Origin: Bryobacterales bacterium
Lineage (GTDB): Bacteria > Acidobacteriota > Terriglobia > Bryobacterales > UBA6623
Assembly: GCA_028819235.1 (NCBI GenBank)
Contig: JAPPMC010000095.1
Span: 1-64,000 of the forward strand
DNA: 64,000 nt
Direction: 5' to 3'
Shown: piece after piece, positions 1 through 8,946 of the stretch
Numbering within the stretch: the first letter of the stretch is position 1
Layout: the number at the start of each line of letters is the position of its first letter
The notes under the pieces: generated by a model
Seen by the model: only the letters and a program-made list of their open reading frames with translations
Told to the model about the DNA's origin: nothing
Database searches by the model: none
Position numbers and translations under genes: made by a program

Positions 1-1377
1 GCTCACCCAAGGGAGCGTTACCCTGTCTCTGACCAAGCGCTTGGTGAACTCCAGTCAGCCGCCCGCTGAAGTCAACAGCCGAGCGCTGGGACCGAAACTA
101 CCCGGCGCTGCACCGGATGAACGGGACTCTCAGCGTCTCTGAGCGTTGCCCGGCCCAGCACCGGAGCCGGGGCACCGCGCAACGGACGCAGACATACCGT
201 GAGCAGCAAGACGGTCGCAGGGGCCGTGCATCTGGCACTGGCTGGGCAGACGCCTTGGCAGCAGTTCGAATTGGGTGGGCATGTACATCAGAGGACGATC
301 TGGAATTCGGGATGGTCGAGCAGCCTAACGTCTAGGTCCCGTGAGAGGGATCGCGTACGCGGCGTAACGAAGGGGTACGGGACCGACATGCACTGCCGCC
401 CGAGCCCTCGCAATTGGAGTCGAACGGCTGGGACTCCCTCGGCGGCAGCGGCTTCGTGCTGTCTTGTGACGACGAACTGGCCCCGATCAACGTGACGGTC
501 CAGTACGAAACGACGAACTTCCCCAACGGGACCCCACTGCCGGAGGCAATACGGGCGAACCGGAAGCGTCCGGACATGCTGAGCGTCCAGCTCGAGCACG
601 CGTCTAGAGACACGATGATCCGCGATGCGCAACCGCCTTGCAGGTGTCGATGGCTGCTGACTCTCGTACCCATCAGGAGACCACGACCACATTCGGGCGG
701 CACGTGGCCCGTCGGTGCGTTTGACAGCCCCCAGGCCTCGAGCGGGTGAAGTATGGTATCGAGTCGCTGCTTGACACGTGCCCGACCGCATAGCACTTAG
801 ATTCTCAAAAGCTTGCATAGAGGCGATCCGGTCGAAGTGCCGGTAAGGTACACGAGGCTTAGTCCGAGGAAGGATAGGAATGTTGGGAATGTACTGTAGC
901 GAGTAGAGCGGATGAAGGGTGTGGTCTGCGTGCTCGTGCTGTTCGCGGGGACGCTCGCGCGACAAGCCAAGAGCCAGTTCGACAACCCAACACTGACGAG
1001 ACCGTTGGTCAAGGAGGTGCCGCGGGGTGCTCTGGCCGAGAGTGGTAGGAACGGCTGAAGCGGCATCCCTACCTACCGTTCGGGAGCGGACGAGGCTAGT
1101 GATGCTTCAACAGGGGTGCGCGTCGGAGGAGGCGCCTTCGGCTCTCCTGCACGGAGCGCTTGTGGCATTGGTCCGTGTCCATGCGGGCGTACCATTCACG
1201 GGACCGCCCGTCCAGCAGACTTCCCATCAGGACCCAAGGCGCCTCCACCTTGACTGCAACGGCGCTCTCTGTGGCCGGTTTCGTGTGTCACCCCTGCAAC
1301 ACGCAAGATCGGCACTGGACCGCGCCCGTGCAGGATCGTCACTTCACCCCGTTGCGCCTAGGTTGTCAAGTACTAGT
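1..1377. other. Stretch without a recognisable gene
   Basis: No reading frame here has a convincing start, ribosome binding site and family resemblance. Several short overlapping frames on both strands have arginine- and proline-rich composition typical of chance ORFs in GC-rich DNA. The plus frame around 414-749 is the most protein-like, with a better balanced first ~60 residues, and could be the debris of a gene, but no family was recognised. The last part, just before 1410, carries the promoter-like elements listed separately. Confidence 0.5.
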
Positions 1378-1400
1378 CTTGGCGCCCAAGCGAATATAAT
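1378..1400 (+). promoter_or_regulatory. Promoter-like -10 with adjacent inverted repeat, upstream of the dehydratase
   Basis: A perfect TATAAT hexamer lies at 1395-1400, only nine bases before the ATG at 1410, so transcription from it would give an almost or fully leaderless mRNA. A short perfect inverted repeat (CTTGG-CGC-CCAAG, 1378-1390) sits just upstream in what would be the promoter spacer, where a repressor could bind. No good -35 is visible at 16-18 bp spacing; TTGTCA at 1363-1368 is too far away. The assignment rests on pattern only. Confidence 0.4.
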
Positions 1401-1409
1401 GGCCGCCAA

Positions 1410-3137
1410 ATGCCCGGCGAAAACGGAAAGCTGCGCTCAGAGGACTGGTTTGGACGGAACGACAAACTCGGGTTCCTGCACCGCTCGTGGATGCGGGCGG
1501 AGGGGTTTCCGGGGAGTGTCTTCTCCGGCAAGCCGGTCATCGGCATCTGCAATTCCTGGTCCGAGCTGACCAACTGCAACGCCCACCTGCGCCAAGTCGC
1601 CGAAGCCGTCAAGCGCGGTGTGTGGTCGGCGGGCGGTTTCCCGCTCGAGTTTCCGACCATCTCGCTCGGCGAACCCTTCATGCGTCCGTCCTCGATGATG
1701 TTCCGCAATCTGATGGCAATGGACGTAGAGGAGTCGATCCGGGCCAATCCCTTGGATGGGGTCGTGCTGCTGTGCGGTTGCGACAAGACTACGCCTGCCC
1801 AGCTGATGGGTGCTGCCAGTGCCGACCTCCCGTCGATATTCGTCACCGGTGGGCCGATGCTGAAGGGCAGGTGGAAGGATCGCCAACTCGGTTCGGGCAC
1901 GGATCTTTGGCACTACTGGGATGAGCTGCGCGCCGGTCGCATCACCCACGAGGAGATGTGCGAGATCGAATGTGGCATGTCCCGCTCGGCCGGGCACTGC
2001 ATGGTGATGGGCACCGCCTCGACCATGACCAGCATTGCCGAGGCCCTAGGCATGACGCTGACTGGCTGCGCGAACATTCCGGCTGCCGATTCGCGCCGTT
2101 ACGAGATCGCCCACCGCAGCGGCGAGCGCATCGTCGAGATGGTGCGCGAAGATCTGCGGCCCTCAAAGATCCTCACGCGCGAGGCGATAGAGAATGCCGT
2201 ACGCGTCGACATGGCCATCGGCGGATCGACCAACGCCATCATCCATCTAAAGGCGCTGGCCGGCCGGCTGGGCGTAGACCTACCTTTGGAGCGCTTCGAC
2301 GAGATCTCCCGGGAGACGGCTGTGGTCGCCAACATCCAGCCTTCGGGAGAGCATCTCATGGAGGACATGTTCTACGCCGGGGGGATCCCGGTCGTGATGA
2401 ACGACCTTCTTGACCAACTCAACGGCGAATGCATCACTGTCACGGGCAGAACCATTTCCGAGAACGTGCGCGGCTCCGAGTGCCATGACCGCGATGTTCT
2501 CCGTTCGCGCCACCGGGCGCTGCAGCCGGAGGGAGGCACAGTGATCCTGCGGGGAAACCTCTGCCCGCGCGGGGCTGTGCTGAAGACCAGCGCCGCGTCA
2601 AGGGATCTTCTGCAGCACACGGGCCGGGCCGTTGTCTTCGAAGACCACGAGGATCTGATGCGGCGTATCGACTTGGCGGACCTCGAAGTGGACGGGGAGT
2701 CCGTGTTGGTGCTCAAGAACGGCGGTCCGGTCGGGGCTCCGGGCATGCCGGAGTACGGCAACCTGCCAATCCCTGCCAAGCTGCTCAAGCGAGGGGTCCG
2801 CGATATGCTGCGCATCTCGGACGCCCGGATGAGCGGAACTGGATATGGCACAGTCGTGCTGCACGTCAGCCCCGAATCGGCGGTCGGAGGCCCGCTGGCG
2901 CTGGCTCGAACGGGTGACTTAGTGAGGCTCGACACCGCCGGGCGCCGACTCGACCTGCTGGTCGACGACGGTGAACTCCGGCGCAGGAAGCAGGCTTGGG
3001 ACCCGCGACCGGCCCACTATGACCGAGGTTTCGGAAAACTCTTCTTGGAATCGGTGATGCAGGCCGACGAGGGTTGCGATTTCAGGTTCCTGCGTTCGAC
3101 GGGCACGGCGGAGCCCTTCCTGCCGCTGGCCTTCTAA
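1410..3137 (+). CDS. IlvD/Edd-family sugar-acid dehydratase (L-arabinonate dehydratase type)
   Basis: A 575-residue IlvD/Edd dehydratase, predicted to remove water from an aldonic acid to give a 2-keto-3-deoxy acid in cytosolic sugar oxidation. The three cysteines expected to hold the iron-sulfur cluster are C56, C124 and C197. The likely carbamylated metal-binding lysine is K126 in CGCDKTTP, and the candidate catalytic serine is S475 in ARMSGT. From memory, the spacing of the cysteines matches the pentonate/L-arabinonate dehydratase branch (C59, C127, C200 in the Rhizobium enzyme) better than amino-acid-pathway IlvD, and no branched-chain amino-acid genes are nearby. Arabinonate, xylonate and similar acids cannot be told apart here. 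Start: ATG 1410, with no Shine-Dalgarno but a close -10 box. Confidence 0.88.
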   Translation: MPGENGKLRSEDWFGRNDKLGFLHRSWMRAEGFPGSVFSGKPVIGICNSWSELTNCNAHLRQVAEAVKRGVWSAGGFPLEFPTISLGEPFMRPSSMMFRNLMAMDVEESIRANPLDGVVLLCGCDKTTPAQLMGAASADLPSIFVTGGPMLKGRWKDRQLGSGTDLWHYWDELRAGRITHEEMCEIECGMSRSAGHCMVMGTASTMTSIAEALGMTLTGCANIPAADSRRYEIAHRSGERIVEMVREDLRPSKILTREAIENAVRVDMAIGGSTNAIIHLKALAGRLGVDLPLERFDEISRETAVVANIQPSGEHLMEDMFYAGGIPVVMNDLLDQLNGECITVTGRTISENVRGSECHDRDVLRSRHRALQPEGGTVILRGNLCPRGAVLKTSAASRDLLQHTGRAVVFEDHEDLMRRIDLADLEVDGESVLVLKNGGPVGAPGMPEYGNLPIPAKLLKRGVRDMLRISDARMSGTGYGTVVLHVSPESAVGGPLALARTGDLVRLDTAGRRLDLLVDDGELRRRKQAWDPRPAHYDRGFGKLFLESVMQADEGCDFRFLRSTGTAEPFLPLAF

Positions 3138-3202
3138 CGATTGGCCGCCATCGTCGCCCGCTGGCAAAAGCGCTGCTAACATTGGGCCCGGTCCGTCGGC
3201 TC

Positions 3203-4603
3203 ATGGCACAAGGGGAGAAGGAGGCGAACGAGTCCGGCCTCAGTCGCGGGGCCGGCATGGAGGCTTGGCTCGGCCCTTGGCGCGCCTATGTGGCGAGCCG
3301 CTGCGCGGATGGTTCGGACGCTGTGGAGGTGGCGGAGGAACGGCTGCGGGGCACGACGGGGGAGCTACAGAGCCGCGGCCTTGAGCCCGACGAGGCCTTC
3401 TTGGTCGCGGTCCGCCGGGTAGCAGTGGACCATGCCCCCACGGCGGAGTACGCGCGGCAGAACCTGGCTAGATTCTGGGAACGACAACCCGACGCCGAGA
3501 GCGATGCAGACTCTGCCAACCGAAGTCGCCTCCCTGAGATCGTCGTTGTGTTGGCGCTGGCCGTGGGTGCCGCCGTCTCAGTCAAGCTCGCGGGCTTAGC
3601 CGAGGCAGCCTCTGGAGAGAGGGCCGATGCCTTCTTCGTGCGGAACGCCGCCTTCTTCACCCTGCCGTGGCTGGCCGCGTACTTCTTGTGGAAGCGCTTT
3701 CCCGGAAGGAGGCTAGCCATCCTCACGGGGATCGGCTTCTCAGTCGCCATAGTGCTGGTAAACGCTTATCCGTTCGACATGGAAGGGATGACCGTCGTGC
3801 TGTCCGGCCTGCACATGCCGATCGCCCTCTGGCTGCTTGTCGGCATTGCCTACACCGGCGGCGAGTGGTCGCGAATGGGCCGTCGCATGGACTTCGTGCG
3901 TTTCTCGGGAGACCTCGTGATCTGCTTTGTGCTGATCGCATTGGGCGGTGGGGCTCTCACTGCCCTCTCCGTCGCTCTGTTCAGTTCGATCGGCCTCGAT
4001 CTTGAGTCGTTCGCGGAGAACTGGATCCTTCCATGCGGAGCGTGCGGTGCCGTCACGGTCAGCGCATGGCTGGCAGAAGTGCGCCGCGGCATGATCGGCG
4101 GAATGGCGTCGCTTCTGGCTCGGGTCTTCACGCCGCTCCTTTCGATCGTCCTAGTGGTGTTCCTTTCGACGATGGTGTGGACTCGGCAGGGCATCGAAGT
4201 CGAGCGTCATGTGCTGGTTGCTTTCGACGTGATCCTGATTCTGGTTGTCTGCCTGCTCTTGTACTCGCTGTCGTCCCGGGAGCGGTCCGATCGACCGAAC
4301 TGGTCTCACCGGCTGCAGCTTGTGCTCGTGGTCTGCGCCGTACTGGTGGACCTAGTCGCTTTGGCCGCCGTGCTGCAAAGAATCTCCGAATACGGGGCCA
4401 GTGCGAACAAGCTGGCGGCCTTGGCCGAGAACCTCATCTTGCTCGTCAACCTTGCATGGACAGCTTGGCTCTACGTCCGAGTCCTGCGCGGCAAGGCCGC
4501 TGTCTTCGCTATAGAGCGTTGGCAGACGGCCTACTTGCCGGTCTACGCTGCGTGGGCCGCGGTCGTGGTCGTACTCTTCCCGCCGCTGTTCCGCTTCGCA
4601 TGA
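3203..4603 (+). CDS. Polytopic membrane protein of unknown function
   Basis: About 466 residues. The first ~100 are soluble and acidic, reminiscent of the permease-prefix type of N-terminus (an alpha-helical region ending near PTAEYARQNLARFWERQP). The rest is about ten hydrophobic helices separated by short loops, resembling DUF4153-like membrane proteins. No transporter signature or catalytic motif was seen. The frame is open back to 3074, but an upstream start would overlap the dehydratase that ends at 3137, so the ATG at 3203 is preferred. It is co-directional with the dehydratase, 65 bp downstream, and convergent with the next gene (13 bp apart). Function is unknown. Confidence 0.7.
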   Translation: MAQGEKEANESGLSRGAGMEAWLGPWRAYVASRCADGSDAVEVAEERLRGTTGELQSRGLEPDEAFLVAVRRVAVDHAPTAEYARQNLARFWERQPDAESDADSANRSRLPEIVVVLALAVGAAVSVKLAGLAEAASGERADAFFVRNAAFFTLPWLAAYFLWKRFPGRRLAILTGIGFSVAIVLVNAYPFDMEGMTVVLSGLHMPIALWLLVGIAYTGGEWSRMGRRMDFVRFSGDLVICFVLIALGGGALTALSVALFSSIGLDLESFAENWILPCGACGAVTVSAWLAEVRRGMIGGMASLLARVFTPLLSIVLVVFLSTMVWTRQGIEVERHVLVAFDVILILVVCLLLYSLSSRERSDRPNWSHRLQLVLVVCAVLVDLVALAAVLQRISEYGASANKLAALAENLILLVNLAWTAWLYVRVLRGKAAVFAIERWQTAYLPVYAAWAAVVVVLFPPLFRFA

Positions 4604-4616
4604 GGCTGCGGCACGC

Positions 4617-5486
4617 TCAGCGGCCCTTTTCCTGCTTGCGGCTTGCCTCGTATTCCTGCATTGTGCTTTCGTCAGGCGGATACACGCCGTAGATCGAGCG
4701 GCCTTCAAACAGTAGGCCACGCTGGAAGCTCTCGAAGTCTTGCTTGGCCAGCGCTGCGTCCACCACTTCCTCGGCAAGCGCAGCTGGGATCACCAGTATC
4801 CCGTGCCGTTCCCCTAGCAAGATGTCGCCGGGCCGCACGGTCACGCCGCCGATGCGCACCGGAACTTGGTAGTCGACGCTCATCAGGTGAGGCCGTACTG
4901 CAGCGGCTTGGCCCCGACGCTGGTAAACCTGGATTGGCAGCGCGGCGATTTCCGGAACGTCGCGCAGGGCTCCGTCGACCACTAGTCCCGCCCCTCCGCG
5001 TGCCACGAAGCGGATTGTGGTGACCTCGCCGGACACCGCCGACCTCGTGTCCCCGCCGGCATCGAAGACGATGACGTCCCCCGGTTCTGCCTCCTCGGCC
5101 GTCACGTAGTTGAGCTGCCTGCGCACCGCGTAGATCTCTTCGCGCAAGTCCGGACGGGTGGGCAGGTACCGTGCGGTCCGCGCCCTGCCCACTAGGCGTC
5201 TATCAGGATGCAATGCGTCAAGTTCGTTGATGAAGCAGTGGCCGTAGCCCTTTGCCGTAAGGTGGGACCACACGGCCTCCAGCGGAGCACGAGCAAGCTT
5301 GTCGAAGAGGACCCGGTCGGATTCGCCAAGCCGCTCCAGGACGTAAGGGCTGAGCTCCCGCTGGAAGTCGGGAACTTCAAGTCGCGACTGGCCCCAGGCC
5401 GCGGTAGCGCACACGCTAGCTGCGACTAGGAAAGCGCGCACGCCGACTGCGCGAGCCAGACGCCGGAAGAATAGCAGACTTTGCAT
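4617..5486 (-). CDS. Exported RraA-like / HMG-aldolase-fold protein
   Basis: About 289 residues beginning with a signal peptide (basic start, hydrophobic core, cleavage near ATAAWG), so it is predicted to be exported. The rest resembles the RraA/demethylmenaquinone methyltransferase-like family, whose better studied members are class II 4-hydroxy-4-methyl-2-oxoglutarate aldolases. The family signature is visible as a conserved glycine in SGEVTTIRF followed by GALRDVPEI, where the Arg-Asp pair is the usual pyruvate/metal-binding element, and then GDILLGERHGILVIP. An exported location is unusual for this fold. The start at 5486 is chosen because the signal peptide begins there; the frame stays open further upstream without homology. 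Substrate unknown. Confidence 0.78.
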   Translation of the reverse strand: MQSLLFFRRLARAVGVRAFLVAASVCATAAWGQSRLEVPDFQRELSPYVLERLGESDRVLFDKLARAPLEAVWSHLTAKGYGHCFINELDALHPDRRLVGRARTARYLPTRPDLREEIYAVRRQLNYVTAEEAEPGDVIVFDAGGDTRSAVSGEVTTIRFVARGGAGLVVDGALRDVPEIAALPIQVYQRRGQAAAVRPHLMSVDYQVPVRIGGVTVRPGDILLGERHGILVIPAALAEEVVDAALAKQDFESFQRGLLFEGRSIYGVYPPDESTMQEYEASRKQEKGR

Positions 5487-5639
5487 GGGATTCGCCTCAG
5501 TTCGTCTCTGACGGCCACAATGGCGCCCCGGACGGATAGCGCGGATTATAGACGACACCCAAAGCCGGGGCGGCACGCCGGTCACTGGTCGCCGTCCGCG
5601 TCGCGAGTGGAGGACGGCCCAGCCCGGACGGGCCCGCGG

Positions 5640-6190
5640 CAGCTCCGACACTTCACGAAGGCATGCCCTGACACGGCGCTCGGTTCGCTAGGGGATGGTG
5701 TCGTACGGAAAGACGGCCCGATGGATCTCCCGAACCTCGACCATGGTTCTGATGCCGAGTTCCAGCGCAAGCGACTCGACGTCTTCCAAGGCGCGCTCGC
5801 GAGGCGCGGACCTACATGGCGAGCACTTGGCCAGCGGATGCACCGGTGACACCGAGATGAGGCGAGTCGAAGAGTACCTCGACCCGAACACCCGGTGCGG
5901 TTAACACAGGAATCCAGCTGACGTGATCGTTCAGCCAGTCGTCTGGCAGTTCTTGCTCCGCCGCCACCTTACTTGCGGCATCCAACACCAAGCGCCGGTA
6001 GTGAGTCTATAGCGCGTCCGCGTCCATCGTCTTCCGACTGCTTCGGTGCGCCAACACGAGCGCCGCGCTGCCGAAGATGTACACGTGTGCCCGATCACCT
6101 CGCTCTTCGAGATGCCTATCAGGGAGTTCGAAGGCCCGTGCGATGGAGCGGCGGTTGAGCGGCCGACCGGCCTCAGGGGGTCCAGGCAGC
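5640..6190 (-). pseudogene. Decayed DUF6036-type nucleotidyltransferase
   Basis: Reading the minus strand from about 6190, the sequence begins LNRRSIARAFELPDRHLEE and continues through YIFGSAALVLAHRSSRKTMDADAL. This matches the N-terminus of DUF6036 nucleotidyltransferases (helix, G-[GS]-A-A, then T-x-D-x-D/A). An in-frame stop follows immediately, and the same frame then continues as THYRRLVLDAASKVAEQELP to GQVLAM. A frameshift leads to the expected C-terminal element ALEDVESLALELGIRT, and a further stop interrupts the last ~20 residues. At least three lesions make this a pseudogene. The family is AbiEii-like and often acts as the toxin half of a two-gene module; the partner remnant lies directly upstream. 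Confidence 0.62.
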
Positions 6191-6600
6191 TCTTCGCCGC
6201 CCCATGTGTCAAGGTCGCTGGGATGAGGGAAAACGCTGTGCTGGATGAACGCTTCGGGGGTGTTGAGGATGGAATCTGCCGCGATGATCGGATTGGCGGG
6301 ATTCACTCACGGGACTTAGAGGAAACGCGTCGGCTCGTTGCCCCAGTCTGGCACTGAATGGCCGTGCAAGCGCGCGATGTGCTCCACCGCTACGGCCAGC
6401 AGTGCATCCCAGCGGGTACCCGTCAGCGGTGGCGGATCCCCCAGCGCCTACGCTTGATCCGCCTTGGTCAAACTGTGGGATCGCCGAGAAAGCTGGTGCA
6501 TCAGCGCGCAGTAGCGGTCCATCTCGTCATAGTCCCCCTCTGTCGTCCGGCTGAAGGACGATAGGCTGAACTCCGCGCGCACGTCATCAATGTGGTCCGG
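6191..6600 (-). pseudogene. Decayed partner gene (antitoxin-like) of the DUF6036 protein
   Basis: The minus-strand frame can be followed from DDVRAEFSLSSFSRTTEG through an in-frame stop into ALGDPPPLTGTRWDALLA and VEHIARLHGHSVPDWGNEP. Two more stops follow, then NPIIAADSILNTPEAFIQH and SDLDTWGGEE. In my recollection, proteins ending with this W-D-A-L-L-A, E-P-x-R-F-L and A-F-x-x-x-x-x-F-P order are encoded just before DUF6036 nucleotidyltransferases and act as the antitoxin or regulator half. The three stops show it is broken. No clear start codon was found; the 5' boundary near 6600 is approximate. Confidence 0.5.
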
Positions 6601-7582
6601 CAACGCGCGGCAGTGAGTCCGCTGACGCAACCGACCGGTCTCCATCATGGCGGTTTGGTTTGCCGACGCTGCCGCTTTCTGGCGGCGGAGCATGACTGCA
6701 GGGTTCTGCCCTCCACTTGTGAGTGGGGCGCTGTCCGTCTCCGTCCGGGATTCGCTTGTATTGCCCACAAACGCCCCGCCAGCCCGATCGGGGATGGTTC
6801 CGCCAGACGAAGGGGGGCAACGACCGCGGAATCGCCGGGCGGCAGGCAACGGCACCCATCTCCTCACCGAGGGCGGTTGGGAACTCTCGTTTCTCCGGGC
6901 ATTTCGGGCCCGAATATCAGGCATCGGCCAGCGGCAACGCAACCAAGTGTCCGCGTCGGCCCCGTTCCCGAGCGTGAGTTTGGCGTCACATCTCCTCGCG
7001 CGTCGATAGCGGCATCGGCGAACACTGAGGGTTGCGCAGAATCCCGTCAGAATCGCACCGTGGCACCCACCGGCACTCAACGCATACTGTCCGGGCCGCT
7101 CAGCAACGTACCGTCGAATCTGAACGGGCGGGAGGCCAACGCAGTAGCGAGGAGCGTGTCGGCAGAGGTGAGGTCGATTACTGCGAAGAGCGGCCCAAAC
7201 CGGACGCCCTCGCCGAACCTGAGTGAACGCAGCAGGCGGATGTCCCACGCACAGGATTCGCCCTCCGGTCTCAGTGTGACGCATCACAGGAAGGTTCGAT
7301 CGACGCAGAGGCGATCTGTGGCTTGGGAGCCTTTGCGATGCCGCAGCAGGTGCCGTTTGCCGCACCGAGACTGCTCAGGAAATGGCTGCGGCCGACAACC
7401 CCATGTAACGCGTCGTCGGCCAACTGCTGTCGAACAGCAAGAACGGACCTTGTCGGGCCTGCCCTGCACCCCTTAGCGAGAGTCAAGCGGCATCTGTCTC
7501 AACTCTCTCACTACGATGTCGTACGCTCGATGCTGTAGGGGCGGTTGACTTATTTGAGTCGCTCGCCTGTTCTAGGTCCTCG
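6601..7582. other. Stretch without a recognisable gene
   Basis: Long open frames exist on both strands (for example a plus frame 6592-7476) but they are rich in Arg, Ser and Pro, show no domain and lack ribosome binding sites. They are interpreted as chance ORFs in decayed accessory DNA between two dead toxin-antitoxin-type modules. No insertion-sequence ends, terminal repeats or RNA gene were recognised. Confidence 0.45.
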
Positions 7583-7820
7583 ATGGATAGCGTGCGCACG
7601 AGCCTAGATATTCCGCGCGACTTGCACCGTAGGCTTCACGAGGCGGCGAGGCTGCTCGGTCCGCCAGATGATCCTCGAGTGCATTGAGAGGGCAGTCTTG
7701 GAGGTGTCGCCACAGAGACCAAGACGTCGTCTATCGCTTGATCGAGCGCCGGTGTCATCGCGCGGTAAAGTATTCGACCTCTCGCCGGAACAGATACATG
7801 AACTCATTGAGTTTCCCTGA
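7583..7820 (+). pseudogene. Frameshifted VapB-like (ribbon-helix-helix) antitoxin
   Basis: From ATG 7583 the sequence reads MDSVRTSLDIPRDLHRRLHE, a typical ribbon-helix-helix antitoxin N-terminus, then leaves frame and stops at 7685. In the frame one base further on, the family sequence resumes as RGCSVRQMILECIERAV and runs through GKVFDLSPEQIHELIEF to a TGA at 7818-7820. The two halves join near 7645-7660, which implies one inserted or two deleted bases. The C-terminal part overlaps the start of the toxin gene by 23 bases, the usual arrangement of a vapBC operon. Without programmed frameshifting or a sequencing error, no functional antitoxin would be made. Confidence 0.72.
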
Positions 7821-8229
7821 CATAAACGTCTGGCTGGCTCTGCTCATCGAAGACCACGTCCACAGGCCAGCGGCCCTCGCATGGTGGCGCGCAGGGTGGT
7901 CTGATCAGATTACATTCTCACGCCTAACCCAGATTGGAGTGCTGCGCCTGCTGACCACATCCGCTGCGATGAACGGCCAGCCCCTCTCAATGGCAGAGGC
8001 TTGGTCCGCCCACGACTATCTGTATCTGGATGATCGGGTTGTCTTCTTGCCCGAACCGCCGATGCTGGAGCGAGGGTTTCGTAACGCGGCCTCTGGCGAT
8101 CAAGCCTCGCCGAAGCTCTGGGCGAACGCCTACATCGCGGCGTTTGCCGAGGCGGCAGGGGCCCAAGTGGTAACCTTCGATCGGGCTCTGGCGCGTCGCT
8201 GCGACGGGAGCCACTTGCTAGTCGGATAA
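7798..8229 (+). CDS. VapC-like PIN-domain protein with a substituted active-site residue
   Basis: 143 residues, full length for a PIN-domain ribonuclease toxin. The first acidic residue is D8 in FPDINVWLAL. The C-terminal active-site region reads LWANAYIAAFA...VVTFDRAL, with D128 present. In this family the first of these stretches is normally W-x-D-A-Y-L-A-A-F, so residue 110 is Asn where the metal-binding Asp is expected (codon AAC at 8125-8127, one base from GAC). This change would be predicted to weaken or abolish RNA cleavage. The ATG at 7798 lies inside the 3' end of the antitoxin frame. Family identity is secure; loss of activity is inference. Confidence 0.82.
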   Translation: MNSLSFPDINVWLALLIEDHVHRPAALAWWRAGWSDQITFSRLTQIGVLRLLTTSAAMNGQPLSMAEAWSAHDYLYLDDRVVFLPEPPMLERGFRNAASGDQASPKLWANAYIAAFAEAAGAQVVTFDRALARRCDGSHLLVG

Positions 8230-8946
8230 CGCGGCGGCTTCAGGGCTCTGCTGTGGGGGCTCTTGCCTGAACACTTGGAGTGCGGCGCCAGATCCCCTCG
8301 TTCCAGCGTTCGTTGAAGCCAAGCAGCGCCATCGCTGCCAGTGGTGCGTGGAGGCCGCCCTCCGCACGATTACGGACCGATCGAGATGTGTGTGGCAGAC
8401 CTGGAGCTGGGCGTAGGCACCGATTGGGGAGCAGGTGGCATAGATGGCGCTGTGGGCCTCGCGTTGCGGCACCAGCTCAGGTGGCAGGGCACCGGAGTGT
8501 GGCCTGGGAGCTGCTGGAGTCGCTGCGCTTGGCGGAGTTCCGACCCACTGCGCAGGCCCCAACGCATGGGAATTTGCGGCCGACTTAATGTCTAACCAAG
8601 TTTCCGCATGGTTGCGTTCGGCTAGTTGAACTGAGTTGGCCCATCGTCCCAGGTCGCAGCAAGTCACTATTTCCCGCCGTTTCGGAGGTGACGGCGATAC
8701 GGGAATCGACCGCACGGACTGATTTCGCATCAACCGGTGAACTCCACGATGCGTGGTGCGATCCGAGAGCCGATCGGCCCGTCGGAAGTGATTGCAGGCT
8801 GGGCCGTCGGAACACGGACGCTGGAAACTCCGACAGGTATCGGCGATCGGTTGAGCCATCATCCGAGCGAGCGATGCGTGCGGAAATGTGCCCTGCAGTT
8901 CTCGAACCGTGTGGCGCCGGCCTCGGTAAGCGATTGAACGCTACCG
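8230..8946. other. Stretch without a recognisable gene
   Basis: Open frames on both strands overlap one another and have the composition of chance ORFs. No domain, signal peptide or start with a ribosome binding site was found. It separates the VapC gene from the outer-membrane protein gene and probably holds decayed accessory DNA. Confidence 0.45.

Noticed and set aside
288-965. 225-codon minus-strand frame near the left edge
   Set aside because: High His and Arg content, no start signal and no recognisable family.
1410-3137. Dehydratase as IlvD of branched-chain amino-acid synthesis
   Set aside because: Cysteine spacing and surrounding motifs fit the sugar-acid branch better, and no ilv or leu genes are in the window.
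6592-7476. 294-codon plus-strand frame
   Set aside because: Arg/Ser/Pro-rich composition, overlap with several other open frames and no domain or start signal; treated as a chance ORF.
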